A stretch of DNA of 64,000 nt, taken from positions 248,001 through 312,000 of the forward strand of contig NZ_CP085636.1 of NCBI RefSeq assembly GCF_027571385.1, read 5' to 3'. The translations under genes were made by a program, and so were the position numbers. The notes below the pieces were generated by a model. It was not told where the DNA came from. It made no database searches and saw nothing but the letters and a program-made list of their open reading frames with translations. This document shows, in pieces, positions 1 to 9,041 of this stretch (within the stretch, counting starts at the first letter, position 1; each line of letters begins with the position of its first letter). The DNA comes from Shewanella sp. MTB7. Lineage in GTDB: Bacteria > Pseudomonadota > Gammaproteobacteria > Enterobacterales > Shewanellaceae.

Positions 1-654
1 TAACGTTGTCCCACCTTGTTTAATTGCATTAGCCAAGATCTGTTTTATCTCAGACACTAAGATTATCAGGCGTTCTGAATCTACCTTGCCCGCTTCTGTC
101 TCTGGGTGTATTCCCGCAGCAAACAGGGCTTCATTGGCGTAAATGTTTCCCACTCCGACGACGATATGGTTGTCCATGAGGCAGAGCTTTATCGCCTTCT
201 TCTTATTCTTTAATGCTTCAGTCAAATAACCTGGGGTGAATGCCTCTGTTAGCGGTTCAGGTCCCAGTTTAGTAAGTAGGGGATGAGCATCGATGGGAAG
301 TTCATACCATAACCAGGCTCCGAAGCGGCGAGGATCGTTAAAGCGTAATATCTTACCGCTTGCTAAGGCTAAGTCGATATGATCATGTTTCTCCACTGGA
401 GTTAAGGCTGTCACGATCCTTAAGCTGCCAGACATACCGAGATGCACGATGGTCGTGCCAGCATCTGTGTCAATAAGCAGGTATTTAGCACGGCGGTGTA
501 CACTACGTATGGTTTGACCGACAATCTGCTGGGCAAGTTCAGGCACAGGCCAACGCAGACTAGCGTTACGTACGGTAAGTCCGGTAACCTCTTGGTCAAT
601 TAAGTATGGCGAGATCCCCTGTCGGGTCACCTCAACTTCTGGAAGTTCGGGCAT
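1..654 (-). CDS. mutM: Formamidopyrimidine-DNA glycosylase, 3' end outside window
   Basis: Base-excision repair enzyme that removes 8-oxoguanine and formamidopyrimidines and nicks the resulting abasic site. Reading the minus strand from the ATG at 652-654 gives [14 protein letters not shown], the family N-terminus with catalytic Pro2 and Glu3; a conserved RRAKYLL segment carries the usual active-site lysine, and DNPRRFG-like text (NDPRRFGAW) and [11 protein letters not shown] follow. The frame is open to base 1, giving 218 codons; the family is about 270 residues, so the C-terminal zinc finger lies outside the window. Only one base separates its start from the stop of the upstream small gene, so the two are probably co-transcribed. 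Confidence 0.96.
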   Translation of the reverse strand, partial: MPELPEVEVTRQGISPYLIDQEVTGLTVRNASLRWPVPELAQQIVGQTIRSVHRRAKYLLIDTDAGTTIVHLGMSGSLRIVTALTPVEKHDHIDLALASGKILRFNDPRRFGAWLWYELPIDAHPLLTKLGPEPLTEAFTPGYLTEALKNKKKAIKLCLMDNHIVVGVGNIYANEALFAAGIHPETEAGKVDSERLIILVSEIKQILANAIKQGGTTL

Positions 655-655
655 A

Positions 656-1159
656 TTAACTCTCTTTATCCATACTGGCAGCGGTCTCGGAAACCGGAGC
701 GCTAGTAATTTTAATGATTGGGTTCAAGGCTTCTCTTAAACTTGGAGGGATGAGATACCAGTTATTTGCCGAAGAGCGCAGTAGTCCCTGCTTTTGATAC
801 CAGTACCAGGTTTGAGCCTGATTGTTATCGGCTATCAATATCATCACCTCAAGGGGCTTGTCGGCATTGGCATGTTCAAATAAGGCTTGTTGATCAGCAG
901 CGGGTGACAGCTGTATCTCGCTCCATGCATTGGCCCAAACTTGGCAATTAAGCACGCTCTCATGGCATTGCCATTGGCTGCCTTTACTGAGCCAAAGATC
1001 ATTGACCTGTAGCTGTGCTAAGGGTGAAAATTCGTCGAAAAGTGGATGTGCATCCGAGGGCAATTTGGACGTCTTGTCATCGAGCAAAGTCAGTATGGCT
1101 ATCATCATCAATGTACTAAAGATGATGATGTTATTCCATTTTTTACGTGATAGCGCCAT
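656..1159 (-). CDS. Hypothetical membrane-anchored protein upstream of mutM
   Basis: A 167-residue protein I do not recognise. Residues about 10-27 form one hydrophobic segment ([16 protein letters not shown]) after a basic N-terminus, so it is probably a single-pass inner-membrane protein with a periplasmic domain of about 135 residues. That domain is rich in Trp and Gln, has two cysteines (in [13 protein letters not shown]) that could form a disulfide, and a final Ser/Glu-rich tail. It sits one base upstream of mutM on the same strand, indicating translational linkage, but nothing in it suggests a repair function. Confidence 0.75.
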   Translation of the reverse strand: MALSRKKWNNIIIFSTLMMIAILTLLDDKTSKLPSDAHPLFDEFSPLAQLQVNDLWLSKGSQWQCHESVLNCQVWANAWSEIQLSPAADQQALFEHANADKPLEVMILIADNNQAQTWYWYQKQGLLRSSANNWYLIPPSLREALNPIIKITSAPVSETAASMDKES

Positions 1160-1279
1160 AGTGGTTACTTCAGCCCGTCATCTAATGTTGGTTAGTTAAT
1201 CAGTGTATCGGTTAGTTACCCAGTCTTCAAATGAAGACTTAATGCATTCATTCTTTTTAGGTCTGGCGTATATTGGTGT

Positions 1280-1639
1280 TTAGAGGGCGGGCTTTGCCCT
1301 GCTAGGGCTACTCACTTGAGTACGGAACGCTTCGCTTACGGAATAGCCGATGGCTACAGGAACGCTTGGCTTACAGTAAAAGCAACACTGAGCATTTGCC
1401 ATTGCCGTCATCCTGGGCTTGTTCCGGGATCCATTATTTTGAATGTTCATCACATTAATAAATACAGTTTCTTTATGTATTGCATTGTCTTTTGCTGCTT
1501 GAGTAAATTGTGATTCTGTCACGCAGCTTTCACATTCAATATGATAGCTCTGGAGATCTTCTGGATGAGTACTGTTAGCAAATGCGGCTGTTGAAAATTG
1601 AGCTGCTGTTAATATAAATAATGTGGATAGTAACTTCAT
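1280..1639 (-). pseudogene. Secreted small cysteine protein, 3' end replaced by repeat DNA
   Basis: The first ~70 codons look genuine: a signal peptide (MKLLSTLFILTAAQFSTAAFA) followed by a short mature part with the motif CESC and the segment VTESQFTQAAKDNAIHKETVFINVMN. After about residue 67 the frame enters the palindromic repeat at 1405-1433 and then sequence with internally repeated CGGAACGCTTCG-like text, and the remaining ~50 residues look like repeat translation. I infer that a repeat element inserted and replaced the natural C-terminus. No function can be given; it may still be expressed as a truncated periplasmic protein. Confidence 0.55.
1285..1436. repeat. Inserted palindromic repeat segment
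   Basis: The segment 1405-1433 reads GTCATCCTGGGCTTGTTCCG then GGATCCA. Its arms ATCCTGG and TCCGGGAT form an imperfect hairpin. A related element (GTCATCCTGAACTGGTTTCA then GGATCCAG) is at 24547-24575. The flank toward 1285 contains two similar GGAACGCTT(C/G)GCTTAC stretches. It appears inserted into the 3' part of the small secreted-protein gene. Exact element borders are uncertain. Confidence 0.55.
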
Positions 1640-1828
1640 CTAAATTACTTTTTATAGATATACTTTTATTGTTTGCGAAGCTTCTCACGCCCCAATGAAC
1701 AAATATGAGTCATCATAAGTTGTAACAAAATCAACATAAAGGCAGCGAATCTTTATTTTTTTTGTTTGGTTTCATGATCAAAATTAGGATGATAATCCTC
1801 ATGGTTATTCTCAAATAAAGGGCCCGTA
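1640..1828. other. Intergenic DNA without recognised feature
   Basis: AT-rich spacer between the truncated secreted-protein gene and the first dispersed repeat. It would hold the promoter of the minus-strand gene at 1280-1639. I see no ORF, terminator or RNA gene in it. Confidence 0.4.
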
Positions 1829-2164
1829 GCCAATTAGCTTAATTCGAAGAGATGAATACCCGGTGTAGGTACGGCTGTGGGCTTCGATTTTAGGGCGAAG
1901 TTTCACCCAGTGGAACTCTTTGAGCGGGAGGTAAGGTCGCTCTCGGACTCCTGTCCTTTACGACATTGAGACTTCCTGTCTGGCAGATATCGAACTGGCC
2001 GTTTAACATGGAGGTTATTGGAAACCATAGAGCACATAGGGTTATATTTACAACGTCCAACAGAAGTCACTACATGTGAGGTTGTTTCTAGACATCCTGT
2101 CTTCACGACATAGGTGAATCCTATAGATAACCGTTAAGCGATAGTTTTCAACAAGCTAATTAAA
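1829..2164. repeat. Dispersed noncoding repeat, copy A
   Basis: The left end GCCAATTAGCTTAATTCGAA and the right end AAGCTAATTAAA form short inverted ends. The first ~75 bases match copy C (3742-4062) nearly base for base, through GAGATGAATACCC and CTGTGGGCTTCG. An internal block around 2035-2085 (ATAGGGTTATATTTACAACG, then CAGAAGTCACTACATG) also matches C with a few changes. It has no coding potential beyond chance frames. The copies flank the glycosyltransferase gene. Confidence 0.7.
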
Positions 2165-2214
2165 CCCCCATTCTGCTCAATGAACTCTATGTGAACGAAG
2201 TCTTCTCATTGAAG

Positions 2215-3261
2215 TCATGATTTTAGAAAGTCATTAACATAAGCTTGAATTTGATCGACGACTTGCTCTAATTGGTACTCAGCTGTAAGTGGTTTAATGT
2301 ATTTCTCCGGGTGAGACAGAGCATGGTTTATGCGCTCAGTTAATGATTCACCTTCACGCACAATCCCGGGGAAATCTTCACCTAATACCTCTATTGCTCC
2401 AATGGTATCGGTCGTAACAATTGGGATATTTAAAGTCATAGCTTCAAGTAGCACATAACCCATAGTTTCGGTTTTTGAACATAAAACTAAGCATCGGGAG
2501 TGAGATAAAATAGCAAATGGATTATTGCAGTTATCTGTGAAATGAACCTTGTGATCTAGCTTGGCTAACTTCGCTTCAGACTTTAATTGTGTCATTAAAG
2601 GTTTGTGTTTTTTGAGTTCACCACCGATGAAGACTAAATCAGCACTAGTGTTGAGAGTCGGGTTGTTGAGATAACTTGATAGAAGCAAATCTTGTTGTTT
2701 TGTCTCGGTGAAACGACCGATATGAGTGATAAATGAATCAGGCAATTTGCCATGAGGAAATTCAACAGCCTGCTTAGAGAGTCTTCTGACTCTCTCGCTG
2801 TCAAAGGGATTGGGTATATAGACAGGTTTATGGACAGTAAAAGGGGCGAGTTCGATGCCAAGTTTTTTTGAGATGATAATATTATGACCACGACTAAGCT
2901 TTCGTTTTATTTTGCATCGCTCAATAAATTGTTTTAAAGATGACTTAGCTTGTTTATACCGGCGTGTACGATCGCTATGAATAATTGAGATGCTTTGATC
3001 AACTCCCACATATTTTTGACCAACATTATCTATAAGAATAAGCACTTCATCTCTATGTTTTTTATAGTTTACTAGACTCAGTTTGTTTATTTGTTTTACA
3101 TCAGCCCAATCACACCAGTTAACTAGAGATTCAGGTGCCTCCTTGCCGGTATTCCATACCTCTATTTGGTGGCCACGACGGAAAAGTTCTTTTCCAAGAA
3201 TGATCGTCGCTGCTTCAGCTCCACCGCTTTCTAACTGTCTAACAACAAAGATGTATTTCAT
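2215..3261 (-). CDS. Glycosyltransferase family 4 protein
   Basis: 348 residues with the two-lobed GT-B layout of GT4 enzymes. The N-terminal lobe opens MKYIFVVRQLESGGAEAATI, the usual glycine-rich acceptor-side motif. The C-terminal lobe has FITHIGRFTETKQQDLLLS and the nucleotide-sugar binding stretch CSKTETMGYVLLEAMTLNIP with the E-x7-E signature, then IVTTDTIGAIEVLG. It should transfer a sugar from a nucleotide donor, probably in lipopolysaccharide, capsule or exopolysaccharide synthesis; donor and acceptor cannot be predicted. It is a lone gene, with noncoding repeats on both sides and no polysaccharide neighbours, between mutM and the molybdenum genes. The text is lysine-rich and AT-rich, consistent with acquisition as an accessory gene. 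Confidence 0.88.
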   Translation of the reverse strand: MKYIFVVRQLESGGAEAATIILGKELFRRGHQIEVWNTGKEAPESLVNWCDWADVKQINKLSLVNYKKHRDEVLILIDNVGQKYVGVDQSISIIHSDRTRRYKQAKSSLKQFIERCKIKRKLSRGHNIIISKKLGIELAPFTVHKPVYIPNPFDSERVRRLSKQAVEFPHGKLPDSFITHIGRFTETKQQDLLLSSYLNNPTLNTSADLVFIGGELKKHKPLMTQLKSEAKLAKLDHKVHFTDNCNNPFAILSHSRCLVLCSKTETMGYVLLEAMTLNIPIVTTDTIGAIEVLGEDFPGIVREGESLTERINHALSHPEKYIKPLTAEYQLEQVVDQIQAYVNDFLKS

Positions 3262-3320
3262 AAATATGGATACCAGTTAATATGTTCTCGATATTGATTT
3301 TCGACTTGAACAAAGTGGCT

Positions 3321-3700
3321 GTAGCTTAAATCGAAGAGGTCACACTCAGGTGTAGATGCGGCAGTGATCTTCGATGACAAGGCGCATAATGTTCCCGACA
3401 TTATGCGGCATTTCCTACTATCCGTGTGGGTCAGATGTCATCGTAGAGACTACAAGAACCCTTTTCGTTAATAGAGTGGGCGTCCGTCTCACTGAAGTAT
3501 CTGCACATTGAGGTCGTTCCTCGACATCCTGCCTTTACGACATTGGTGCGTCTGACCTCCACGGATGGAGGAAATGTCTTATGTATGTCTGGAACATACA
3601 AGACCCTGCACGGCATCCACGGAAGGTGATAAACATCATTGAAGCCATGGTGTCCAGTAAACCAACCAAACATCAATTCCCCCAATGAACCTAACAAAAA
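3321..3700. repeat. Dispersed noncoding repeat, copy B (divergent)
   Basis: Shares scattered motifs with copies A and C: TAGCTTAAATCGAAGAG at the left, CCTTTACGACATTG and GACATCCTG in the middle, and CAATGAACC near the right. It also carries its own short inverted repeat, GCATAATGTTCCCGACATTATGC (arms GCATAATG/CATTATGC, 3382-3404 approx). A frame across 3431-3697 is not gene-like. Confidence 0.5.
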
Positions 3701-3741
3701 GATACTTATAACTTGTTATCCGAAGAAAACAAAGGGTAATA

Positions 3742-4062
3742 GCCAATTAGCTTAATTCGAAGAGATGAATACCCGATGTAGGTACAGCTGTGGGCTTCGG
3801 TTTCAGGGATGAAATCGCAGAGCGTATAGGGATATATTTATAGCGTCCCACAGAAGTAGTTACATGAAAGCCTGCTGCGGGCAATAGATATCAATACTGT
3901 CTTGGTGTTCGGAGTATCGCCAAACACCAAAACTGCTCAATGAACCCAGCTAAGAGATATTTCAAACTCACTATTAGGAAGACCACTCTAATGGTGTGTT
4001 ATATAAAGTCGCTGCAGGCGATAGATAACAGTGAAGTTCAGGTTCTCAATAAGCTAATTAAA
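3742..4062. repeat. Dispersed noncoding repeat, copy C
   Basis: Begins AGCCAATTAGCTTAATTCGA and ends AATAAGCTAATTAAA, as copy A does, and shares the blocks GATGAATACCC(A/G)(G/A)TGTAGG, CTGTGGGCTTCG and ATAGGG(T/A)TATATTTA. Its centre differs from A, with CTGCTGCGGGCAATAGATA and a later CTGCAGGCGATAGATAAC, so family members share ends and some blocks but vary inside. Confidence 0.7.
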
Positions 4063-4112
4063 TACCTATAAACTAAAGAAAAGATATTTATAACTTACGA
4101 TCAGGCAAGTCA

Positions 4113-5099
4113 TTACCCCCCTGTTGTATTCATAAAGCGCAAAATCTGCACCTCGCCTTCTTCCCCAAACACGTGCTCTTTAGGCTTAAGTTTTATGGCA
4201 TCCAAAATGGCGGTTTTTAACTTATCTATATCCCCTGGGAACTCTCGCACGATGGCTTTAAGATCCACCGAATGCTCATTACCTAAACAGAGGAGTAAGC
4301 GTCCCTCGACTGTGACACGAACTCGGTTACACTCATGGCAAAAATTATTACTGTGGGGGGAGATAAAGCCCACATGTATCGAGCTGCCCGGCATAGTGTA
4401 GTAGCGAGCTGGCCCCCCGGTGCGTTTATCGGAAAGCTGTAGTTCATATCGTTGGGATATGATTGCCTTAACCTCCTCACTGCTGCAGTGACGGCTCTTT
4501 TTGCGCTCATCGATCACGCCCAGAGGCATCTCTTCAATAAAGGCGATATCGAGTTCACGTTCGCGACAAAACTCGATAAGATCTAACACCTCATCATCAT
4601 TTTGACCGCGTAAGATGACAGCGTTGATTTTGATGCGTTTAAATCCCGCTGCTTTTGCGGCATCTATCCCATTTATAACACGCTCTATCTTGCCATTTCG
4701 AGTTAACTCAGTGAAGAGAGCGGGTTTTAATGTATCTAGGCTGATATTTAATCTGGCAAGGCCATAGCCTTTCATCTTTTGCGCAAATTTGGTCAGTCTG
4801 GAGCCATTGGTGGTCATGGACAGTTCAGATAAACCGGGAAGAACACTCAATCGTTTCACCAATTGGTCACAGTCGGTACGCACTAGAGGTTCACCACCGG
4901 TTAAGCGTATTTTTTTCACGCCTAATTCGGTAAAGGCTTGGCCAACCCAAGCCAACTCTTCTAAACTAAGTACTTGCTCTCGTTCAAGAAAACAAGGTTC
5001 TTCACTCATGCAATAGACACAACGGAAATCACATCTATCGGTAACGGAAAGGCGCAAATACTCTACCTTACGTCCGAAGGTGTCGACGATTAAACTCAT
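4113..5099 (-). CDS. moaA: GTP 3',8-cyclase, molybdenum cofactor step 1
   Basis: Radical SAM enzyme that, with MoaC, converts GTP to cyclic pyranopterin monophosphate, the first step of molybdenum cofactor synthesis. The SAM-binding cluster motif is Cys23, Cys27, Cys30 (in TDRCDFRCVYC), and the second, substrate-binding cluster is Cys254, Cys257, Cys271 (CHEC...LLLC). The protein ends in the Gly-Gly tail typical of MoaA. At 328 residues it is full length. It is the last gene of the tup-mob-moe operon, 21 bases after mobB/moeA. MoaC, MoaB/E/D are not in the window. Confidence 0.97.
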   Translation of the reverse strand: MSLIVDTFGRKVEYLRLSVTDRCDFRCVYCMSEEPCFLEREQVLSLEELAWVGQAFTELGVKKIRLTGGEPLVRTDCDQLVKRLSVLPGLSELSMTTNGSRLTKFAQKMKGYGLARLNISLDTLKPALFTELTRNGKIERVINGIDAAKAAGFKRIKINAVILRGQNDDEVLDLIEFCRERELDIAFIEEMPLGVIDERKKSRHCSSEEVKAIISQRYELQLSDKRTGGPARYYTMPGSSIHVGFISPHSNNFCHECNRVRVTVEGRLLLCLGNEHSVDLKAIVREFPGDIDKLKTAILDAIKLKPKEHVFGEEGEVQILRFMNTTGG

Positions 5100-5120
5100 A
5101 TTAGCTTCCTACACCGCAGA

Positions 5121-6929
5121 CTATAAAAGATCGGCAAAAGGTTGAATATAAACGACATCGCCTGAATTCAATTGTTCATCTTGTTCGCCTATTACGATGA
5201 AACAGTTTCCTTGCACCATTGAGCTCAACATTCCAGAACCTTGTGCACCTGTCGTTGTAACATGTAGCTTGCCATCTTGGGCTAAGTGGAAAATACCTCG
5301 GATAAACTCGGTACGCCCTATTCGGCTGCGCATTTTACAATCAGCAATCGCAGGTACCATGGTTTGAGTCCACGCTTTCTCTCCCGCCAGTTTTCTGAGT
5401 GCGGGTTGCACGAACTGCATGAAGGAGACCATAACGGCAACGGGGTTACCCGGTAGACCAAAGAAAAGACTGTTACCAATTTGACCGAAGGCTAATGGTC
5501 TGCCTGGACGCATATTGATGCGCCAAAAGTTAATCTGTCCCACTTTCTCAAGCGCGAGTTTGATAAAGTCGGCATCACCAACGGAAACACCACCAGAGCT
5601 TATGACCACATCGGCATCAACAGCCGCTTGGCTCAGTGCTGCTACTAGGACCTCTTCCGAGTCATGTATGATGCCAAGATCGATCACCTCACACCCCAGC
5701 TTTCTCACCATCGACTTAATGGTAAAACGGTTTGAGTCGTAGATGCAGCTTGGCTTTAGCGGCTCACCGGGTTGGCAAACCTCATCACCGGTTGAGAATA
5801 CGGCGACTTTAGGGCGTCTAAATACTGGTAGTTGGCCGAAACCAAGGGATGCCAGCATACCTTGTTCAGGTGCTTGTAAGCGATTATGGGCAGCGAGTGC
5901 TGTCTTACCCTTGGCAATATCTTCACCCGCGAGCCTGACATGTTGACCTAAGGCGATATCACCTTGAAAACTAATGCTGTCACCATTATCGGTTGCCAGT
6001 TCCTTCATCTGTACGGTATCTGCCCCAGCGGGAACCGGAGCACCGGTCATGATGCGTACCGCTTCGCCTTGCTGGAGTGTTTTAGCGTACTGGTGGCCCG
6101 CTAAGACATCGGCGACGACGGTGTAACTTGGCAACATTGGCACTGAATGCTTGAAGGCATAACCGTCCATCGCAGAGTTAGTTTGTTGTGGCACATCCAC
6201 AGGAGAGATCGCGTCTTGGGCTAACACTCGACCATTGAGTTCATCGAGTTCAATGACTTCATATTCACTCACTGGCTTGACGAAGGAGAGAATGCTATCA
6301 ATACCTTGGCGTACCGAGAGTGTTTTACTGCTATCGACTTCACAGCCACATTCGGGCGCTTGTGGTGCCAGTGGCACACTTGTGGCGTTAGGTTGCCAAC
6401 TTTTGGCGTATTCGATAACAAAATCGGCTATCTGCTCGACATTATTGATATCAAGACGGCGCAGTTCACCAGGAAGCACAGTTTCGTCGCAACAGGCTAT
6501 GGCTTGAATATTGGTGTCATGGGTATGGATAAAGGGTTTACCGTGGGCGGCACGATGCAACTCTATCTTAGGCAGTTCGAGTTTTTTAAAGCCCTCGACT
6601 AAGACGATGTCGACTTTGTCCTGCTCTATTTGTTGAAGTAGGTGAGGCAGTTGTGGATCTCCATCAACCTCATCTTCAGTCATTAAGGCCCAACGAATGT
6701 GTGAGGCGACCAACATCTGACGAGCCCCTGCTTTACGCATCTCGTAACTGTCTTTACCTGGAGTATCCACATCGAAATTATGATGAGCATGTTTAATCAC
6801 AGCGAGTTTGACGCCGCGACGACTTAGCTCAGGAATGAGTTTCTTTAACAGTGTGGTTTTTCCTGTGCCGCTATAGGCACAAAATCCGAGGACTGGGATC
6901 GACAACGGATTGGTAAAGGGAGTAGACAT
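5121..6929 (-). CDS. MobB-MoeA fusion: molybdopterin GTPase plus molybdenum insertase
   Basis: A 602-residue fusion. Residues 1 to ~170 are MobB: Walker A GYSGTGKTT-like text (AYSGTGKTTLLKKL) near residue 18, then AVIKHAHHNFDVDTPGKDS. Residues ~205-602 are MoeA: VDVPQQTNSAMDGYAFK, MTGAPVPAGADTVQ, SGGVSVGDADF (about 443-453) and FGLPGNPVAVMVSF (about 490). MoeA inserts molybdenum (or tungsten) into adenylylated molybdopterin; MobB binds GTP and assists guanylylation by MobA. Fusing them couples metal insertion to formation of the dinucleotide cofactor. It lies 14 bases after mobA and 21 before moaA, in the same operon. Confidence 0.95.
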   Translation of the reverse strand: MSTPFTNPLSIPVLGFCAYSGTGKTTLLKKLIPELSRRGVKLAVIKHAHHNFDVDTPGKDSYEMRKAGARQMLVASHIRWALMTEDEVDGDPQLPHLLQQIEQDKVDIVLVEGFKKLELPKIELHRAAHGKPFIHTHDTNIQAIACCDETVLPGELRRLDINNVEQIADFVIEYAKSWQPNATSVPLAPQAPECGCEVDSSKTLSVRQGIDSILSFVKPVSEYEVIELDELNGRVLAQDAISPVDVPQQTNSAMDGYAFKHSVPMLPSYTVVADVLAGHQYAKTLQQGEAVRIMTGAPVPAGADTVQMKELATDNGDSISFQGDIALGQHVRLAGEDIAKGKTALAAHNRLQAPEQGMLASLGFGQLPVFRRPKVAVFSTGDEVCQPGEPLKPSCIYDSNRFTIKSMVRKLGCEVIDLGIIHDSEEVLVAALSQAAVDADVVISSGGVSVGDADFIKLALEKVGQINFWRINMRPGRPLAFGQIGNSLFFGLPGNPVAVMVSFMQFVQPALRKLAGEKAWTQTMVPAIADCKMRSRIGRTEFIRGIFHLAQDGKLHVTTTGAQGSGMLSSMVQGNCFIVIGEQDEQLNSGDVVYIQPFADLL

Positions 6930-6943
6930 TGATACCTCGAATA

Positions 6944-7534
6944 TTATTTGGCTATTGCCTCAGCAAGTTGTTGTTTCTGTTCTGGCGTGTTGACGTTGAC
7001 GAAAGCATTAGCTTGATCGGAAAAATCAGTCACCACGTAGTGATGTTTGGCGTACCAGAAATCGATTTTACGTTCACCCTTGTCTAAAAATTCCTTCATT
7101 GAATTCCGTAAACTGGGTTTTAGCAGCAGCACTACGGGTTGTTCGCGCTTACCGTCACTGGCGACAGCAAGTTCAGCATCTTCACTCTCTATTTGAGTCA
7201 ACATACGCTCGACGAGATCTAAGGGTAAAAGCGGGCAATCGCATGGAACCACAAGTAGGTAATCGGCTTGAGTTTTCCCCATCGCAGTAATCATTCCAGC
7301 TAAAGGGCCTAAATAACCTGAGTCTTCATCACTGAAAACCGAGTAACCGAAATCAGCATAACGGCTTTGGTTACGATTTGCGTTGATCATGATCTCTTTA
7401 ACTTGAGGTTTAATTCGATCTATCGCATGTTTGATCATTGGTTGGTCTAAAAGCTCGACTAAACCTTTATCATTTCCACCCATACGTCTGGCCATGCCGC
7501 CAGCTAAGATCACAGCATCAATTCGCAATGACAT
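6944..7534 (-). CDS. mobA: Molybdenum cofactor guanylyltransferase
   Basis: Attaches GMP from GTP to Mo-molybdopterin to form the guanine dinucleotide cofactor used by DMSO-reductase-family enzymes, which are abundant in anaerobically respiring Shewanella. Residues 8-26 show the nucleotidyltransferase loop [19 protein letters not shown]. Later [10 protein letters not shown] and [14 protein letters not shown] hold the metal-binding aspartate region. It is full length at 196 residues. Its start overlaps the end of tupC by 17 bases, indicating translational coupling of metal uptake to cofactor synthesis. Confidence 0.96.
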   Translation of the reverse strand: MSLRIDAVILAGGMARRMGGNDKGLVELLDQPMIKHAIDRIKPQVKEIMINANRNQSRYADFGYSVFSDEDSGYLGPLAGMITAMGKTQADYLLVVPCDCPLLPLDLVERMLTQIESEDAELAVASDGKREQPVVLLLKPSLRNSMKEFLDKGERKIDFWYAKHHYVVTDFSDQANAFVNVNTPEQKQQLAEAIAK

Positions 7535-8237
7535 ACCTTGGTTCCTGTAACGTTGTTTGGTCGCTGCTCAAATCCTCTTCTGAAGGGGTCGATGCACGAA
7601 TACCTTGATTGGTTATTTGCCAGTTTTGATCACATAAGCTCGTTAGTACACAAGATTGATGACTACTGACCAAGATTCCTGTGCCTATTTGTTGAAGATC
7701 TTGCACCATACTTAGCACTAGATCTTGAGAATAGGTGTCCATGTTGGATGTGGGTTCATCTAACATCAGTAGTTTAGGCTGCATGATCCAAGCTCGGGCA
7801 ATAGCTAAGCGTTGCCTCTCTCCACCCGATAGACTCGATGCAGCTTGCTTGCTTAGATGTGCTAAGTCAGCCTTTTCTATCGCATCTTGGGTTCTTTGTT
7901 CGAGCTGTTGTTTGCTCATTTCACAAAAGGGGTGTGGGTAGTTGAGGTTATATTCGACATTGCCGTCAAAGAGGTAAGGGTGTTGATGCAGGTAAACCGC
8001 CTTACCCAATAGTGGGTTTGAACGCCACCAAGGTAATGGCGCGAAGCCTTGGGTTGAGATAGTTCCCTTGGTAGGGGCGATTAATCCGGCTAGCAACTTC
8101 ATTAAGGTACTCTTACCACTGCCGTTATCGCCTTGCAGGTGTATGGTTTGGCCTTGTGCAAGTTGCAATCTTTCGACAGAAAAAAGCGTGCGCTCACCAA
8201 ATCGCATTTCGATATTGTTGGCAATCACTTTAACCAT
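7518..8237 (-). CDS. tupC: Tungstate/molybdate ABC transporter ATPase
   Basis: 239-residue ABC ATPase: Walker [10 protein letters not shown] (about 36-44), Q-loop near [11 protein letters not shown], signature [17 protein letters not shown], Walker [10 protein letters not shown] and H-loop VSSHQ. It energises import by TupB of oxyanion delivered by TupA. Assignment to tungstate comes mainly from the TupA-type binding protein encoded upstream. It begins 2 bases after tupB and overlaps mobA. Confidence 0.9.
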   Translation of the reverse strand: MVKVIANNIEMRFGERTLFSVERLQLAQGQTIHLQGDNGSGKSTLMKLLAGLIAPTKGTISTQGFAPLPWWRSNPLLGKAVYLHQHPYLFDGNVEYNLNYPHPFCEMSKQQLEQRTQDAIEKADLAHLSKQAASSLSGGERQRLAIARAWIMQPKLLMLDEPTSNMDTYSQDLVLSMVQDLQQIGTGILVSSHQSCVLTSLCDQNWQITNQGIRASTPSEEDLSSDQTTLQEPRYVIAN

Positions 8238-8239
8238 AT

Positions 8240-8947
8240 TTAATGGCTCCTCGGCTCAGCTTTTCCTCTTAGGGTACCTAAGGTGAAGTTGAGAATAAGC
8301 GATAAAATAAGCAAAACCAGACCGAGTGCGATAGCTTGTGCAAAATCGCCTTTGCTAGTTTCGAGGGCTATAGCCGTTGGAATATTGCGGGTAACATCGG
8401 CAATATTACCACCGACCATCATGGAGCAACCCACCTCAGTTAATATCCGACTAAAGCCTGCGACAACGGCGAGTAGCAGAGGAACTTTCAGCTCTCGACA
8501 TAGAGTCCAAATAGCCCTAAGCCAAGAGGCTCCTAAGGTTCGAGATGTTTCCCATGCACGTCTATCCACACTGGTAAAAGCAGCCTGACTCATAGAGACA
8601 AGTACGGGAGCGCAGATTAACATCTGGCCTAGTATCATGCCCTTTTGAGTGAATAGCCATCTTAGATCACCTAGGGGACCCATACGAGTCAACATAAGAT
8701 AAACAAGAAGTCCGATAACCACAGTGGGGATAGATTGCAAAGTTTGAATCATGTTGGTGATAAACCAGCGGCCGGGAAATCGGCCGAAAGCCAGCATAAA
8801 ACCCAATATCATCGAGGGCAGCAAGGTGATAGCAAGTGCTGCGAAAGACACAGAGAAAGAGACGGAAACAATGGCCCACACATCTGGGTCCAACGAAAAC
8901 AGCAGACCAAAGGCCTGCTGTATAAGGGCTAACCAGCCTTCATTCAT
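8240..8947 (-). CDS. tupB: Tungstate/molybdate ABC transporter permease
   Basis: 235 residues with about five or six membrane segments and the permease ATPase-contact region around ETSRTLGASWLRAIWTLCREL, containing the EAA-type loop. The family is the TupB/ModB-like permease. It forms the inner-membrane channel for the oxyanion. A strong stem-loop separates it from tupA, whereas it abuts tupC by 2 bases. Confidence 0.9.
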   Translation of the reverse strand: MNEGWLALIQQAFGLLFSLDPDVWAIVSVSFSVSFAALAITLLPSMILGFMLAFGRFPGRWFITNMIQTLQSIPTVVIGLLVYLMLTRMGPLGDLRWLFTQKGMILGQMLICAPVLVSMSQAAFTSVDRRAWETSRTLGASWLRAIWTLCRELKVPLLLAVVAGFSRILTEVGCSMMVGGNIADVTRNIPTAIALETSKGDFAQAIALGLVLLILSLILNFTLGTLRGKAEPRSH

Positions 8948-8950
8948 GTG

Positions 8951-9009
8951 TGGTATACCCAGTTTAATAATCGAACACCTACAATCTTAGGTGTTCCCTG
9001 TGTATACCA
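8951..9009 (-). promoter_or_regulatory. Two-tier stem-loop between tupA and tupB
   Basis: Outer arms TGGTATAC (8951-8958) and GTATACCA (9002-9009) are perfectly complementary and enclose an inner perfect hairpin of AACACCT (8974-8980) and AGGTGTT (8989-8995). It is not followed by a T-run on the minus strand, so it is not a clear terminator. I infer an RNA-stability or processing element that lets abundant binding protein be made relative to the membrane genes. The outer arm ends only about 4 bases before the tupB start codon and could also mask its ribosome binding site. Confidence 0.55.
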
Positions 9010-9041
9010 TGTTAAATAATGGCTTATCCAGAACCTTAAAG

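Noticed and set aside
1903..2106. 67-codon ORF on the minus strand
   Set aside because: Lies inside dispersed repeat copy A and is not conserved as a frame in copy C.
3431..3697. 88-codon ORF on the minus strand
   Set aside because: Inside repeat copy B; no ribosome site and no protein-like composition.
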